NCBI GenBank assembly: GCA_023245195.1
Contig: JAHFKU010000005.1
Location: 1-37,672 of the forward strand
DNA from: Candidatus Staskawiczbacteria bacterium
GTDB taxonomy: Bacteria; Patescibacteriota; Minisyncoccia; Minisyncoccales; Staskawiczbacteraceae
Reading direction: 5' to 3'
DNA: 37,672 nucleotides
The translations under genes were made by a program, and so were the position numbers. This document shows, piece by piece, positions 26,290 to 34,912 of this stretch (positions are counted from its first letter, which is position 1; each line of letters begins with the position of its first letter). The notes beneath the pieces are model-generated. The model saw only the letters and a program-made list of their open reading frames with translations, made no database searches and was not told the origin of the DNA.

Positions 26290-26325
26290 CCCCGCAAACA
26301 CCAGTTTGCCGGGGCTTTTATTTTC
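26290..26325 (+). terminator. Rho-independent terminator
   Basis: CCCCGCAAAC-acca-GTTTGCCGGGG followed by T-rich run. Confidence 0.8.
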
Positions 26326-26336
26326 TACAAGGAGAT

Positions 26337-26365
26337 TTGACTTATTAGGCTTAATATGTTACATT
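26337..26365 (+). promoter_or_regulatory. Sigma70-type promoter
   Basis: TTGACT - 17 nt - TACATT. Confidence 0.75.
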
Positions 26366-26425
26366 GGGTGCAATCAAACACGGTGTTTGAGTAAACTCAC
26401 AGTACCTTAAAACAGGAGACATTCA

Positions 26426-26749
26426 ATGGGCATGGAATCCGCCTTGACCATTCTTGACTTACCCATAAGACCACAAACATCTGATCTTGGTCACAGGTAC
26501 ATACTTTTTCACCCAGCGACACGCAAGTTCTATTATGCCAGTAGCTCGGGACCATGTTGGCCAATTGAACAGGGTGTGCAGGCAAATGATGAGGTTGGCT
26601 TGAGAGATTTGGCCACGTATTTTGATCATGCACATGGTTACCATCATGGATTATTAACTCCCTCTCAAGTCATAAAACTTGGCGACGCACTTGTTGCTCT
26701 CGGCAAAGTGTATCATGAAGTCAAGTCTTTTTACGATGACCTGCCCTAG
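26426..26749 (+). CDS. Hypothetical protein of 107 aa
   Basis: Dedicated promoter and SD AGGAG; no family recognised. Confidence 0.7.
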   Translation: MGMESALTILDLPIRPQTSDLGHRYILFHPATRKFYYASSSGPCWPIEQGVQANDEVGLRDLATYFDHAHGYHHGLLTPSQVIKLGDALVALGKVYHEVKSFYDDLP

Positions 26750-26820
26750 TCTATGTTCGAAGTAGTGTGATAATATTCCACTACTTTTTTCTTTTTAAGC
26801 ATTTGTGCTAAAATCAACTC

Positions 26821-27855
26821 ATGGACTACTCAATTCTATTTTACTTGCTAATTATTATCGGCATCGGGGTTGTCATTTTTTTGCAAACCAGAAAAAAGCC
26901 CGAGCCCAAAAAAGATGACAGTGCCATGTTAATGTTACAGCAGCAGATTAACCAGATTTCTCAAGAATTACGTGGCGGGCTTTCAGAGTCCAATAAAAAC
27001 CAGCAATTCCAGTTTAACCAATCGGCAAAAATTATCGGGGATGTGCGTGAACGATTGGCCAAATTAGATGAAACCAATCGGCAAGTGGTGGGTTTTGCCG
27101 ACCAGCTCAAGGGCTTGCAAGATATTTTAAAAAATCCAAAACAGCGGGGAATTTTAGGCGAATATTATTTGGAAACCGTGTTAAAAAATGTCTTGCCGCC
27201 CAGTTCCTATCAAATGCAGTACGGCTTTAAAGACGGCACGATGGTGGACGCCGTGGTGTTTGTTGATAAGCACATTATTCCTATTGATTCAAAATTTTCG
27301 CTGGAAAATTATAACAGAATGGTGCAGGCCCATGATCCTAATGAAAAAAAGAAATTTGAAACGGCTTTTATTACCGATTTAAAATTACGGATTGATGAAA
27401 CTTCAAAATATGTAAAACCGGAAGAAAAAACGATGGATTTTGCTTTTATGTTTATTCCTTCTGAAGCGGTTTACTACGATTTATTGATTAATAAAGTAGG
27501 GGTTATTTCGCAAGATTCGGATAATTTGGTGTACTATGCAGGCAAAAAGAAGGTGATCGTGGTTTCACCAACTTCGTTTTTGGCCTATTTGCAAACGGTG
27601 TTGCAAGGGCTTCGTAACCAAAAAATTTCGGAACAGGCTCAACATATTATCAAAGAAGTGGAAAAATTAGGCAAGCATTTATTTGTCTATTCAGAGTACA
27701 TGAGGCGTTTGGGGGATCATTTGGGATCCACAGTCAGTTCTTACAATAAAGCCGGCAAGGAACTGGAGAAAATAGATAAAGATGTGGTAAGGCTGACCGA
27801 TGGCAAGCCGAAGATTAAAATAGGAGATGTGGAAGCACCCACTATTGACCAATAA
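26821..27855 (+). CDS. rmuC: RmuC-family protein
   Basis: [58 protein letters not shown]. Confidence 0.9.
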   Translation: MDYSILFYLLIIIGIGVVIFLQTRKKPEPKKDDSAMLMLQQQINQISQELRGGLSESNKNQQFQFNQSAKIIGDVRERLAKLDETNRQVVGFADQLKGLQDILKNPKQRGILGEYYLETVLKNVLPPSSYQMQYGFKDGTMVDAVVFVDKHIIPIDSKFSLENYNRMVQAHDPNEKKKFETAFITDLKLRIDETSKYVKPEEKTMDFAFMFIPSEAVYYDLLINKVGVISQDSDNLVYYAGKKKVIVVSPTSFLAYLQTVLQGLRNQKISEQAQHIIKEVEKLGKHLFVYSEYMRRLGDHLGSTVSSYNKAGKELEKIDKDVVRLTDGKPKIKIGDVEAPTIDQ

Positions 27856-27873
27856 TCATATTTTTGCTAAGAT
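27845..27873 (+). promoter_or_regulatory. rplU promoter giving a predicted leaderless mRNA
   Basis: TTGACC - 17 nt - TGC-TAAGAT, 7 nt before ATG. Confidence 0.75.
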
Positions 27874-27880
27874 AGCACCA

Positions 27881-28216
27881 ATGTTAGCTGTAATAAAAAC
27901 CGGTGGCAAGCAGTATCTTGTCCAGCCTGGCGATAAAATTAAAGTGGAGAAATTAGAAGCCGAAGAAGGGTCTGAGGTTTTGTTTTCGGAGGTTTTATTG
28001 CTTTGCCCGTCCGAAGCTTTAGCGAAGGAGGGTGCGAAATTAAACGTGCAAATCGGAAATCCTTTAGTTGAAAATGCCAAGGTAACCGCCAAAGTATTAA
28101 AAAACGGCAAAGGCAAGAAATTGATTATTTTTAAATATAAACCAAAGAAACGATATAAAAGAAAGATCGGGCATCGACAAACCTTTACCGAAGTTGAAAT
28201 TTTAACGATTAGCTAA
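27881..28216 (+). CDS. rplU: Ribosomal protein L21
   Basis: [25 protein letters not shown]...[19 protein letters not shown]. Confidence 0.95.
   Translation: MLAVIKTGGKQYLVQPGDKIKVEKLEAEEGSEVLFSEVLLLCPSEALAKEGAKLNVQIGNPLVENAKVTAKVLKNGKGKKLIIFKYKPKKRYKRKIGHRQTFTEVEILTIS
28006..28032. repeat. In-frame palindromic element in rplU
   Basis: CCCGTCCGAAGCTTTAGCGAAGGAGGG encoding [10 protein letters not shown]. Confidence 0.8.
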
Positions 28217-28256
28217 AAAATCCGCAATAGGCGGGTTTTTCATTAAGAGATTATTT

Positions 28257-28308
28257 CTTGTAAACCGCGGATTGTATTTTTACAAAAATACAATCCGCGG
28301 TTTACAAG
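28257..28308. repeat. Perfect 25-bp-arm palindrome (2-nt loop) upstream of pyrB
   Basis: CTTGTAAACCGCGGATTGTATTTTT-AC-AAAAATACAATCCGCGGTTTACAAG. Confidence 0.95.
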
Positions 28309-28340
28309 TATTCAGTCCTTTTACAACCAGGAGAACTGCA

Positions 28341-29285
28341 ATGCCTACATTTGATGGGTTTCCGCATGTGATGGTATCTCAACAATTTAGCCGCCAGTGG
28401 ATCGTGGAAGAATTTTTCCCGTTAGTAGACCAAATGAAACATATTTTTGTTAGCGGTGGGTGTGACATGTTGAAAGGAAAAAGGATGGTGTCATTTTTTT
28501 ACCAGCCAAGCACCCGCACCAGAATGTCATTTGAATTTGCTATTGGTTACTTGGGCGGAAATGTCCTTTTTTCTACTGAAAATGCCAGGGAATTTTCTTC
28601 AGGTGCCAAAGGGGAAAGCCTGAAAGATACAATATTAGTTATTAATCGTTATCGTCCCGATGTGATTGTGCTCCGATACGACAGAGAATTGGGATCAGAA
28701 GTAGTATCTGGTATTTCACGAGTACCCGTAATAAATGCGGGTGACAGGAATCCCGGCCAACATCCTACTCAAGGTTTGCTTGACCTAAATACCATCAAAA
28801 AACACTTTGGGCATATTGATGGCCTCACGGTTACGATGGTGGGAGATCTTAAAAATGGCAGAACGGTGCGGTCGCTATCGTATTTATTGGGTAAATTTGG
28901 GAGGATAAGCATTAATTTTGTATCACCGCCAAATCTAGCCATGAAATCTGATGTCAAAGAATATCTGTTTAAACACGGTGTGGAAGTGGAGGAATTTACC
29001 GATTTAAGAAGGGTGGCACCAGCTTCCGATGTTATTTATCAGACTCGTACCCAAACAGAGTGTGGTTCGACCATGAATGGCAAAGATGGATATTTTAGAA
29101 TTGATCAAACAATATTAGATATGCTTAATACTGATACTATCATTATGCATCCTCTACCAAAATTAGATGAAATTGCGTCGGAAGTAGACGATGATTCGCG
29201 TGCAGTTTATTTAACCGATCAAATTGACAGTGGGTTATTCACTAGAATGGCACTGCTAAAAATGATTCTTGCTCCAAAGAGGTAA
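28341..29285 (+). CDS. pyrB: Aspartate carbamoyltransferase catalytic subunit
   Basis: FYQPSTRTRMSFE; NAGDRNPGQHPTQGLLDL; HPLPKLDEIASEVDDDSRAVY; SD AGGAG. Confidence 0.93.
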   Translation: MPTFDGFPHVMVSQQFSRQWIVEEFFPLVDQMKHIFVSGGCDMLKGKRMVSFFYQPSTRTRMSFEFAIGYLGGNVLFSTENAREFSSGAKGESLKDTILVINRYRPDVIVLRYDRELGSEVVSGISRVPVINAGDRNPGQHPTQGLLDLNTIKKHFGHIDGLTVTMVGDLKNGRTVRSLSYLLGKFGRISINFVSPPNLAMKSDVKEYLFKHGVEVEEFTDLRRVAPASDVIYQTRTQTECGSTMNGKDGYFRIDQTILDMLNTDTIIMHPLPKLDEIASEVDDDSRAVYLTDQIDSGLFTRMALLKMILAPKR

Positions 29286-29296
29286 TTGTTCGCTAG

Positions 29297-29321
29297 GACC
29301 CAAAATGTGGGTCTTTTTTTT
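29297..29321 (+). terminator. Rho-independent terminator after pyrB
   Basis: GACCC-aaaatgt-GGGTC + T8. Confidence 0.85.
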
Positions 29322-29350
29322 GTCTGGCGTTTGGTGTAAAAAGAAAACAT

Positions 29351-30211
29351 ATGAAAAATACCAATAAAGAGGTTGCTTGGCTTTTGAAAGAAAAATACCC
29401 AAACCTTGCGAGGTCATACCTCGCAAGGTTATTGCGAGGTCATACCTCGCAAGGTTTTAACAAGGATGTTGAAAGATTGAAAGCGGGGGAGCCACTGGCT
29501 TATGTTATAGGATTTACTGATTTTTTGGGCTGCAACATTGATTTGTCAAAAAAGCCATTAATTCCAAGGGTGGAAACGGAATTTTGGGTAGAGCAGGCAA
29601 TTAAAGAAATAAAAAATAGGAAGCCCTTCGGCTTCGCTCAGGGTAAAATAAATAATAGATTGTTTATTTTAGACATTTTTTCCGGGTCGGGGTGCATTGG
29701 TGTTGCTATCTTACAACATATGAAAAATGCCAAAGTGACTTTTGTCGAAAAAGATAGAAAATTATTAGAGCAAATAAACATAAATTGCAAATTAAATAAC
29801 ATTGATAAAAAAAGATATATCACAGCCCAATCTGATATTTTTAATAACGTAAAGAGGAAACCTGCCCTGAGTGGAGCCGAAGGGTTTGACTATATTTTTG
29901 CCAATCCTCCATATATTCCCACCATAAAAAAATCAAAAATTCAAAAATCCGTTTTACAATACGAGCCCAAAAAAGCTTTATTTGGTGGCAAAGAAGGCCT
30001 TTTTTATATCAGGAAATTTTTGGCCGGAGCCAAGAATTTTTTAAATCCCAATGGGCGTATTTTTATGGAATTCGATTCTTTCCAAAAAAGAGAAATTGAA
30101 AAACTGCTTAAAAAATATGGTTATCAAGCATGGGAATTTCATAAAGACCAATATAAAAGATGGCGATGGGTTATAATATGGAACAAACATTATGAAAACC
30201 GTACTCCATAA
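29351..30211 (+). CDS. prmC: Peptide chain release factor glutamine methyltransferase PrmC/HemK
   Basis: GEPLAYVIGFTDFLG; PLIPRVETEFWVE; IFSGSGCIGVAIL; FANPPYIP motif. Confidence 0.93.
   Translation: MKNTNKEVAWLLKEKYPNLARSYLARLLRGHTSQGFNKDVERLKAGEPLAYVIGFTDFLGCNIDLSKKPLIPRVETEFWVEQAIKEIKNRKPFGFAQGKINNRLFILDIFSGSGCIGVAILQHMKNAKVTFVEKDRKLLEQININCKLNNIDKKRYITAQSDIFNNVKRKPALSGAEGFDYIFANPPYIPTIKKSKIQKSVLQYEPKKALFGGKEGLFYIRKFLAGAKNFLNPNGRIFMEFDSFQKREIEKLLKKYGYQAWEFHKDQYKRWRWVIIWNKHYENRTP
29404..29452. repeat. Two tandem in-frame palindromes in the prmC 5' region
   Basis: CCTTGCGAGGT-CAT-ACCTCGCAAGG then TTGCGAGGT-CAT-ACCTCGCAA. Confidence 0.92.
29624..29643. repeat. In-frame CCCTTCGGCTTCGCTCAGGG element in prmC
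   Basis: Encodes KPFGFAQGK; inverted relative of the element at 29865. Confidence 0.88.
29865..29884. repeat. In-frame inverted copy CCCTGAGTGGAGCCGAAGGG in prmC
   Basis: 18/20 to the reverse complement of 29624-29643; encodes PALSGAEGF. Confidence 0.88.
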
Positions 30212-30360
30212 GATATAAAAAATGGCGATAGGCTAGCTTTTCAACAAAAAATTCGCAAGCCGTAGTTATGGCTAAGCCTTACAAATTTTTTGTCTCCAAA
30301 GCGTCGCCTCTCATCCATTTTTTTATACTTCTTAGTACGTTTTCATAATGTTTGTTCCAT
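30178..30360. repeat. 183-bp imperfect palindromic element at prmC 3' end
   Basis: ATGGAACAAACATTATGAAAACCGTACT...AAAAAATGG..GATAGGC / GCCTCTCATCCATTTTTTTATACTTCTTAGTACGTTTTCATAATGTTTGTTCCAT plus inner ACAAAAAATT / AATTTTTTGT. Confidence 0.92.
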
Positions 30361-30392
30361 AAACAATAAAATGTGATATAATTTAAAAAAGT

Positions 30393-30530
30393 ACGAATTT
30401 TCACAAAATAACGAATGTACACAAATCACGAATGCGAAATCGTTTCGGTAGTAGGCGCCTTGCAATGATGGCTACGAAAATTTGTGATTCGTGTTGATTC
30501 GTTCGTCAATTCGTGTTAATTCGTCACAAA
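30393..30530. repeat. Palindromic word spacer, ATTCGTG family
   Basis: ACGAATTTTCACAAAATAACGAATGTACACAAATCACGAAT ... ATTTGTGATTCGTGTTGATTCGTTCGTCAATTCGTGTTAATTCGT. Confidence 0.88.
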
Positions 30531-30532
30531 TT

Positions 30533-31132
30533 ATGAACAAAAAATCTAAAGGTGCTGCATCAAGTATTCTGTTAATTTTAGGCGTGGTATTGGCCATTGT
30601 TATTATTGTTGTTTTTGTGGTGATTAAAATTAATGCCTCAAAAACGGCCACCAAAGCCAAAGAAACCGAATCTGCGCAAAATAACGAGCCACCGCCAGCT
30701 GTTTATCAGGCCCAACTTGGAGATATTAACTTTACCTTTGAATTGGCCCAAAATGTTGGTAGCGTTTTAAAAAGCAAAGATCCCAGATTCCAACCGGATT
30801 TAACCACGACCGAAAAATTTATCAAAGTGGTGATCGGAGCGCAAAATAAAGGAAAGGTTAATATAAAAAAGGGATCGTGGGATATTGGCAATATTGTCGA
30901 TTCTGAAGGCCGGAATTTTGTCCCTGTCAACCAAGATAATCAGATTTTTGCTTTTGCCAATAATGCTAATGTGTGCGGCGCTTTGCTTAAGCCCGAATTT
31001 GAGCCAACGCTCTGCGAAAAGTATTACGAAGTTTCAAAAGGATCAACTGATCTTAAAGTAGAAATTGACCTCATTGACGAAAATTCTGCCAAAAAGAAGT
31101 CCAGCTCATTTTTGGATTTAATTGTGGAGTAA
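30533..31132 (+). CDS. Membrane-anchored extracytoplasmic protein, DUF4352-like
   Basis: N-terminal TM; GDINFTFELAQNVG...TTEKFIKVVIGAQNKGKVNIKKGSWDI. Confidence 0.65.
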   Translation: MNKKSKGAASSILLILGVVLAIVIIVVFVVIKINASKTATKAKETESAQNNEPPPAVYQAQLGDINFTFELAQNVGSVLKSKDPRFQPDLTTTEKFIKVVIGAQNKGKVNIKKGSWDIGNIVDSEGRNFVPVNQDNQIFAFANNANVCGALLKPEFEPTLCEKYYEVSKGSTDLKVEIDLIDENSAKKKSSSFLDLIVE

Positions 31133-31169
31133 TTTAGGTATCAGTCAAAACTTAAAACTAAAAATCATT

Positions 31170-31562
31170 ATGTCAGACGATAAACAAGAAAAAGAAGTTA
31201 AAAATCCTAATATGAATTCGGGAGAAGTTTTTGCTGGCCAAGAAAAAGTTCTCGACGAAACAGAATTTAATGAATCGAAAGAAGGCGGGGAGTCAATCAG
31301 CCCGGAAGCTGTAAAAGAAATAAAAGCCCAAATAGAATCTGCCGATCTATCCGACACATTAAAAATGCAATCCCAATCCCAGGCCGGTGATTTGCAATCG
31401 CTTGAAACTAAAGAAAAACTGCAAAAATTACTCCAAACGGCCAAGGCAAAAGGAGTGGTGTTTGCGGTTCATGTGGCTAAAAACATGAACGATCCTTATA
31501 TGTTGGATATGCTGCACGATGCGCTGGCGCGCGAAGGATACTATAAAAATTTTCTTAAATAG
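31170..31562 (+). CDS. Hypothetical acidic protein
   Basis: ORF MSDDKQEKEVKNPNMNS...; codirectional with traG-like gene. Confidence 0.65.
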   Translation: MSDDKQEKEVKNPNMNSGEVFAGQEKVLDETEFNESKEGGESISPEAVKEIKAQIESADLSDTLKMQSQSQAGDLQSLETKEKLQKLLQTAKAKGVVFAVHVAKNMNDPYMLDMLHDALAREGYYKNFLK

Positions 31563-31697
31563 AAAATTTAAATTTTAAATTATCAATTTTTAATTTTTAT
31601 TAAATTTTCAATAAGGTGAATTTTTAAACACGTTTAAAAATTAAAACATTTGGTTATTATTTAGAAATTTAAAATTAGAAATTAGAAATTTTCGTTT
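31560..31697. repeat. AT-rich palindromic word spacer, TAGAAATT family
   Basis: TAGAAAATTTAAATTTTAAATTATCAATTTTTAATTTTTATTAAA ... TTTAGAAATTTAAAATTAGAAATTAGAAATTTTCG. Confidence 0.82.
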
Positions 31698-34175
31698 ATG
31701 CCTTTCATCATCTACGGCCTCATTTTAGTCTTTTTGTTGGTGTTATTGGCTTTTGTGATTGTGTTGCGCTCGGAGCAATCAGAAAAGCGGGCGGTTTTTG
31801 GCGGCTTGGAATCAGTACTGTTTTTGATCTTAATGCCAAAAAATGATTCAAAATCTGATGAGACGGCAAAAAAAGAAGAAAAAGTATTAATATCCCAGAT
31901 GGAACAAGTCTTGGCTAATTTTTTGTACCTCAAACAGCCAAAAATGTTTCAAGAACCGCCATCCGTCGCTTTAGAAATTGCTTCCCAAGTTGGAGGCACC
32001 GATATTTCGTTTTACATTTGCGTGCCAAAGTATTTAGAAACCGCTTTTGAAAAATATGTTCAGGGAGTTTATCCGCGGGCCATCATTGAAAAAGTACCGC
32101 AAGATTATACCGTTTTTGAACCGCAGGGCCAAACCTTGGGAGCCTATTTAACCTTAAAAGAAAATTACTTATTTCCTATTAGCACGTATCAAACCTTAGA
32201 AAAAGATCCGCTTTCTACCATTACCAATAATTTAAGCAAAATTACTGCAAACGAAGGGGCGGCCGTTCAACTTATTATTAAACCCTTATCTAAAATAAAT
32301 TTACGAAAAAAGGGCGAAAAAGCTTTATCTAAAATTCGGGAGGGAAAAAACACTCGTAGCGCGGTTATGGAAGCTACCCAATCAATGTTTTCTAATATTA
32401 TTTCTGACATTTTAAAATCTGCGCCAAAAGAAAATAACCCAGCCTCCGCCAAGGCTACGGCGGGCAAGGAAAAAGAGCAGGGGATTGACCAGGTTGCCTA
32501 TGACGCTGTCCAAAGTAAAATCCAAAAACAGCCGTTTTCGGTAAATATCAGGCTGGTGGCTTCAGCCCAGTCAAAAGAGCGCGCCGAAGACATTTTAAGC
32601 CATTTGACCGGCGCCTTCAGCCAGTTTTCCATTTCTGCCATCAACAGTTTAAAGCCCGCCCCAGTCAAAGGCAAGGCGTTGAAAAAATTTATTTACGAAT
32701 TCAGTTTTAGGATTTTCAACCCCCGCCAAAGCAGCATTTTAAACATTGAAGAGCTGGCCAGCATTTATCATTTTCCAACTCATTTTACCGAAACTCCCTA
32801 TATTAAAGGCGCTAAATCAGAAGTGGTGGCGCCTCCGGCTGACCTGCCAAAAGAGGGGGTGAGCTTAATTGGAAAGGTGCTGTTTCGCCAAGAAGAAAAA
32901 AAGGTGTATTTTGCTTCGCGGGAAGATCGGCGGAGGCACTTGTATGTTATTGGGCAGACTGGAGTGGGAAAGTCCGGCTTTTTGGAAAACATGATCAACC
33001 AAGATATCCAAAACGGCGAAGGGGTGGCGGTAATTGATCCCCACGGCGAATTGGTTGAACATACTTTGGCCAATATTCCTAGAAACAGGATTGATGACGT
33101 GGTGTTATTTGAGCCGTTTGATTTGGAGCGGCCCATGGGTTTAAATATGCTCGAATACGACACGCCCGAACAAAAAGATTTTGCTGTCCAAGAAATGATT
33201 TCTATTTTTTACAAATTATTTCCGCCTGAAATCATCGGCCCCATGTTTGAACACTATATGCGAAATGCCATGCTGGCCTTGATGGCTGATAAAGAAAACC
33301 CCGGCACATTGGTTGAAATTCCCAAAATGTTTACCGACCCCGCTTTTTTGGCCGAACGCCTAAAAAAAGTGCAAGATCCGATTGTGCGAAGTTTTTGGAC
33401 AAAAGAATGGGCGCAAACTACGGGCAATACTCGGTCTGATATGCTTGGCTATGTGGTTTCAAAAATCGGCCGGTTTATTGAAAACCAAATGATGCGAAAT
33501 ATCATCGGGCAAGGGCATTCGGGTTTTGATTTGGCCGATGTGATGGATAAAGGCAAAATCTTTTTGGCTAATTTATCAAAAGGCCAAACGGGAGAAGTTA
33601 ATAGTTCGCTCTTGGGATTAATTTTGGTTTCTAAAATGCAAATGGCGGCCATGAAGCGAGCCAGTATTGCCGAAGACCAAAGAAAAGATTTTTATTTGTA
33701 CGTTGACGAATTCCAAAACTTTACCACCGATAGCATTTCTACCATTTTATCTGAAGCCAGAAAATACAAATTAAATTTAACCATTGCCCACCAATATATC
33801 GCCCAATTAACCGATCCGATTAAAAATTCAGTCTTTGGTAACGTGGGCACGGTAGGATCATTTCGGGTAGGAGCCGAAGATGCCGAATTTTTGGAAAAAC
33901 AGTTTGAGCCCGGTTTTTCACGGTTTGATTTGGTTAATCTTGATAATTTCCACATGGTTATCAAAATGATGCTTAACAACAAAACATCTACTCCGTTTAA
34001 AATGCAAACGCTTCCGCCCGAAAAAGGCAAGCCTCAAATTGTAGAAGCTATCAAGAAAATCTCAAAGTTAAAATATGGCAAAGCTAAAGCCATCATTGAA
34101 GAAGAAATTGCCAAGCGGTCTTTCACGGCCGCTCCCGTAGCGCCCCAAACCCCGCCACCAATAAAGTCGTTGTAA
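31698..34175 (+). CDS. TraG/VirD4/HerA-type membrane ATPase
   Basis: N-terminal TM; YVIGQTGVGKSGFLENMINQDI Walker A; VAVIDPHGELVEHTLANIP; DFYLYVDEFQNFTTDSISTILSEARKY. Confidence 0.88.
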   Translation: MPFIIYGLILVFLLVLLAFVIVLRSEQSEKRAVFGGLESVLFLILMPKNDSKSDETAKKEEKVLISQMEQVLANFLYLKQPKMFQEPPSVALEIASQVGGTDISFYICVPKYLETAFEKYVQGVYPRAIIEKVPQDYTVFEPQGQTLGAYLTLKENYLFPISTYQTLEKDPLSTITNNLSKITANEGAAVQLIIKPLSKINLRKKGEKALSKIREGKNTRSAVMEATQSMFSNIISDILKSAPKENNPASAKATAGKEKEQGIDQVAYDAVQSKIQKQPFSVNIRLVASAQSKERAEDILSHLTGAFSQFSISAINSLKPAPVKGKALKKFIYEFSFRIFNPRQSSILNIEELASIYHFPTHFTETPYIKGAKSEVVAPPADLPKEGVSLIGKVLFRQEEKKVYFASREDRRRHLYVIGQTGVGKSGFLENMINQDIQNGEGVAVIDPHGELVEHTLANIPRNRIDDVVLFEPFDLERPMGLNMLEYDTPEQKDFAVQEMISIFYKLFPPEIIGPMFEHYMRNAMLALMADKENPGTLVEIPKMFTDPAFLAERLKKVQDPIVRSFWTKEWAQTTGNTRSDMLGYVVSKIGRFIENQMMRNIIGQGHSGFDLADVMDKGKIFLANLSKGQTGEVNSSLLGLILVSKMQMAAMKRASIAEDQRKDFYLYVDEFQNFTTDSISTILSEARKYKLNLTIAHQYIAQLTDPIKNSVFGNVGTVGSFRVGAEDAEFLEKQFEPGFSRFDLVNLDNFHMVIKMMLNNKTSTPFKMQTLPPEKGKPQIVEAIKKISKLKYGKAKAIIEEEIAKRSFTAAPVAPQTPPPIKSL
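32442..32465. repeat. In-frame palindromic element in TraG-like gene
   Basis: GCCTCCGCCAAGGCTACGGCGGGC encoding PASAKATAGK. Confidence 0.82.
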
Positions 34176-34188
34176 GTGCTATTAGTAT

Positions 34189-34216
34189 AACAGCCGCGCC
34201 AAAAGGCGCGGCTGTT
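34189..34216 (+). terminator. Perfect 12-bp hairpin, likely terminator
   Basis: AACAGCCGCGCC-AAAA-GGCGCGGCTGTT. Confidence 0.7.
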
Positions 34217-34230
34217 GTTATCTAAAAATG

Positions 34231-34274
34231 AAATGTAGTATATTTTCAAAAGCTTTTGAAAATATACTACATTT
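34231..34274. repeat. Perfect 44-bp zero-loop palindrome
   Basis: AAATGTAGTATATTTTCAAAAG|CTTTTGAAAATATACTACATTT. Confidence 0.95.
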
Positions 34275-34284
34275 ACTACCATAG

Positions 34285-34315
34285 AAAATCCGCTCAAATT
34301 TGAGCGGATTTTTTT
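34285..34315. terminator. Perfect palindromic bidirectional terminator
   Basis: AAAATCCGCTCAAA|TTTGAGCGGATTTT then T-run. Confidence 0.85.
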
Positions 34316-34344
34316 GTCAAATACCAAATGTCAATGGTTAAATG

Positions 34345-34911
34345 TTATTCCGATGCTCGTTTTACGTATTCTCCCAGTTCCGTGTTTACTTCAATTACAT
34401 CTCCTTCTTCAATAAAGAGGGGAACTTGAATGACAGCTCCGCTTTCTAGCACCGCTTCTTTAGTGCCTCCTTGCGCCCGGTCGCCTTTGACTCCCGGAGC
34501 CGATTCTTTCACTTTTAATTGTACTTTAATCGGAGCTACCACCGTAATAATCTTTTCATTGAAAATAATACCTTCCACCAGTGAATTAGGCTTGAAAAAC
34601 TTGGCTTGTTTGCCTAATTGGTCTTCGGTAAATGAGAATCGTTTTGAAGGGTCTTTTTCTTCGCAAAAGAAGTACTGGCCTTTGGTGGAATACAAAAACT
34701 TGATGTTTATTTTTTCCAAACCGGCTTCGTCAAACACGTCGCCCTGCTGGAAGTTTTTTTCTTGAAAGCTTCCGGTGATTAAATTTTTCATTTTGGTTTG
34801 CACCACCGGCCGGCGCTGGGCCATTTTAACCAAAAGTGCGTCAACCACTTCCCAGGGTTGATTTTCATAAATAAATTGAGTGCCTTTTTTGAGGTCAGTG
34901 TGAGTAAGCAT
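34345..34911 (-). CDS. efp: Elongation factor P
   Basis: MLTHTDLKKGTQFIYENQPWEVVDALLVKMAQRRPVVQTKMKNLITG; C-terminal GDVIEVNTELGEYVKRA. Confidence 0.95.
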   Translation of the reverse strand: MLTHTDLKKGTQFIYENQPWEVVDALLVKMAQRRPVVQTKMKNLITGSFQEKNFQQGDVFDEAGLEKINIKFLYSTKGQYFFCEEKDPSKRFSFTEDQLGKQAKFFKPNSLVEGIIFNEKIITVVAPIKVQLKVKESAPGVKGDRAQGGTKEAVLESGAVIQVPLFIEEGDVIEVNTELGEYVKRASE

Positions 34912-34912
34912 T

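Noticed and set aside
29404-29452. Short CRISPR-like array (two similar palindromic units)
   Set aside because: Only two units, no spacers of constant length, in-frame within prmC and no cas genes.
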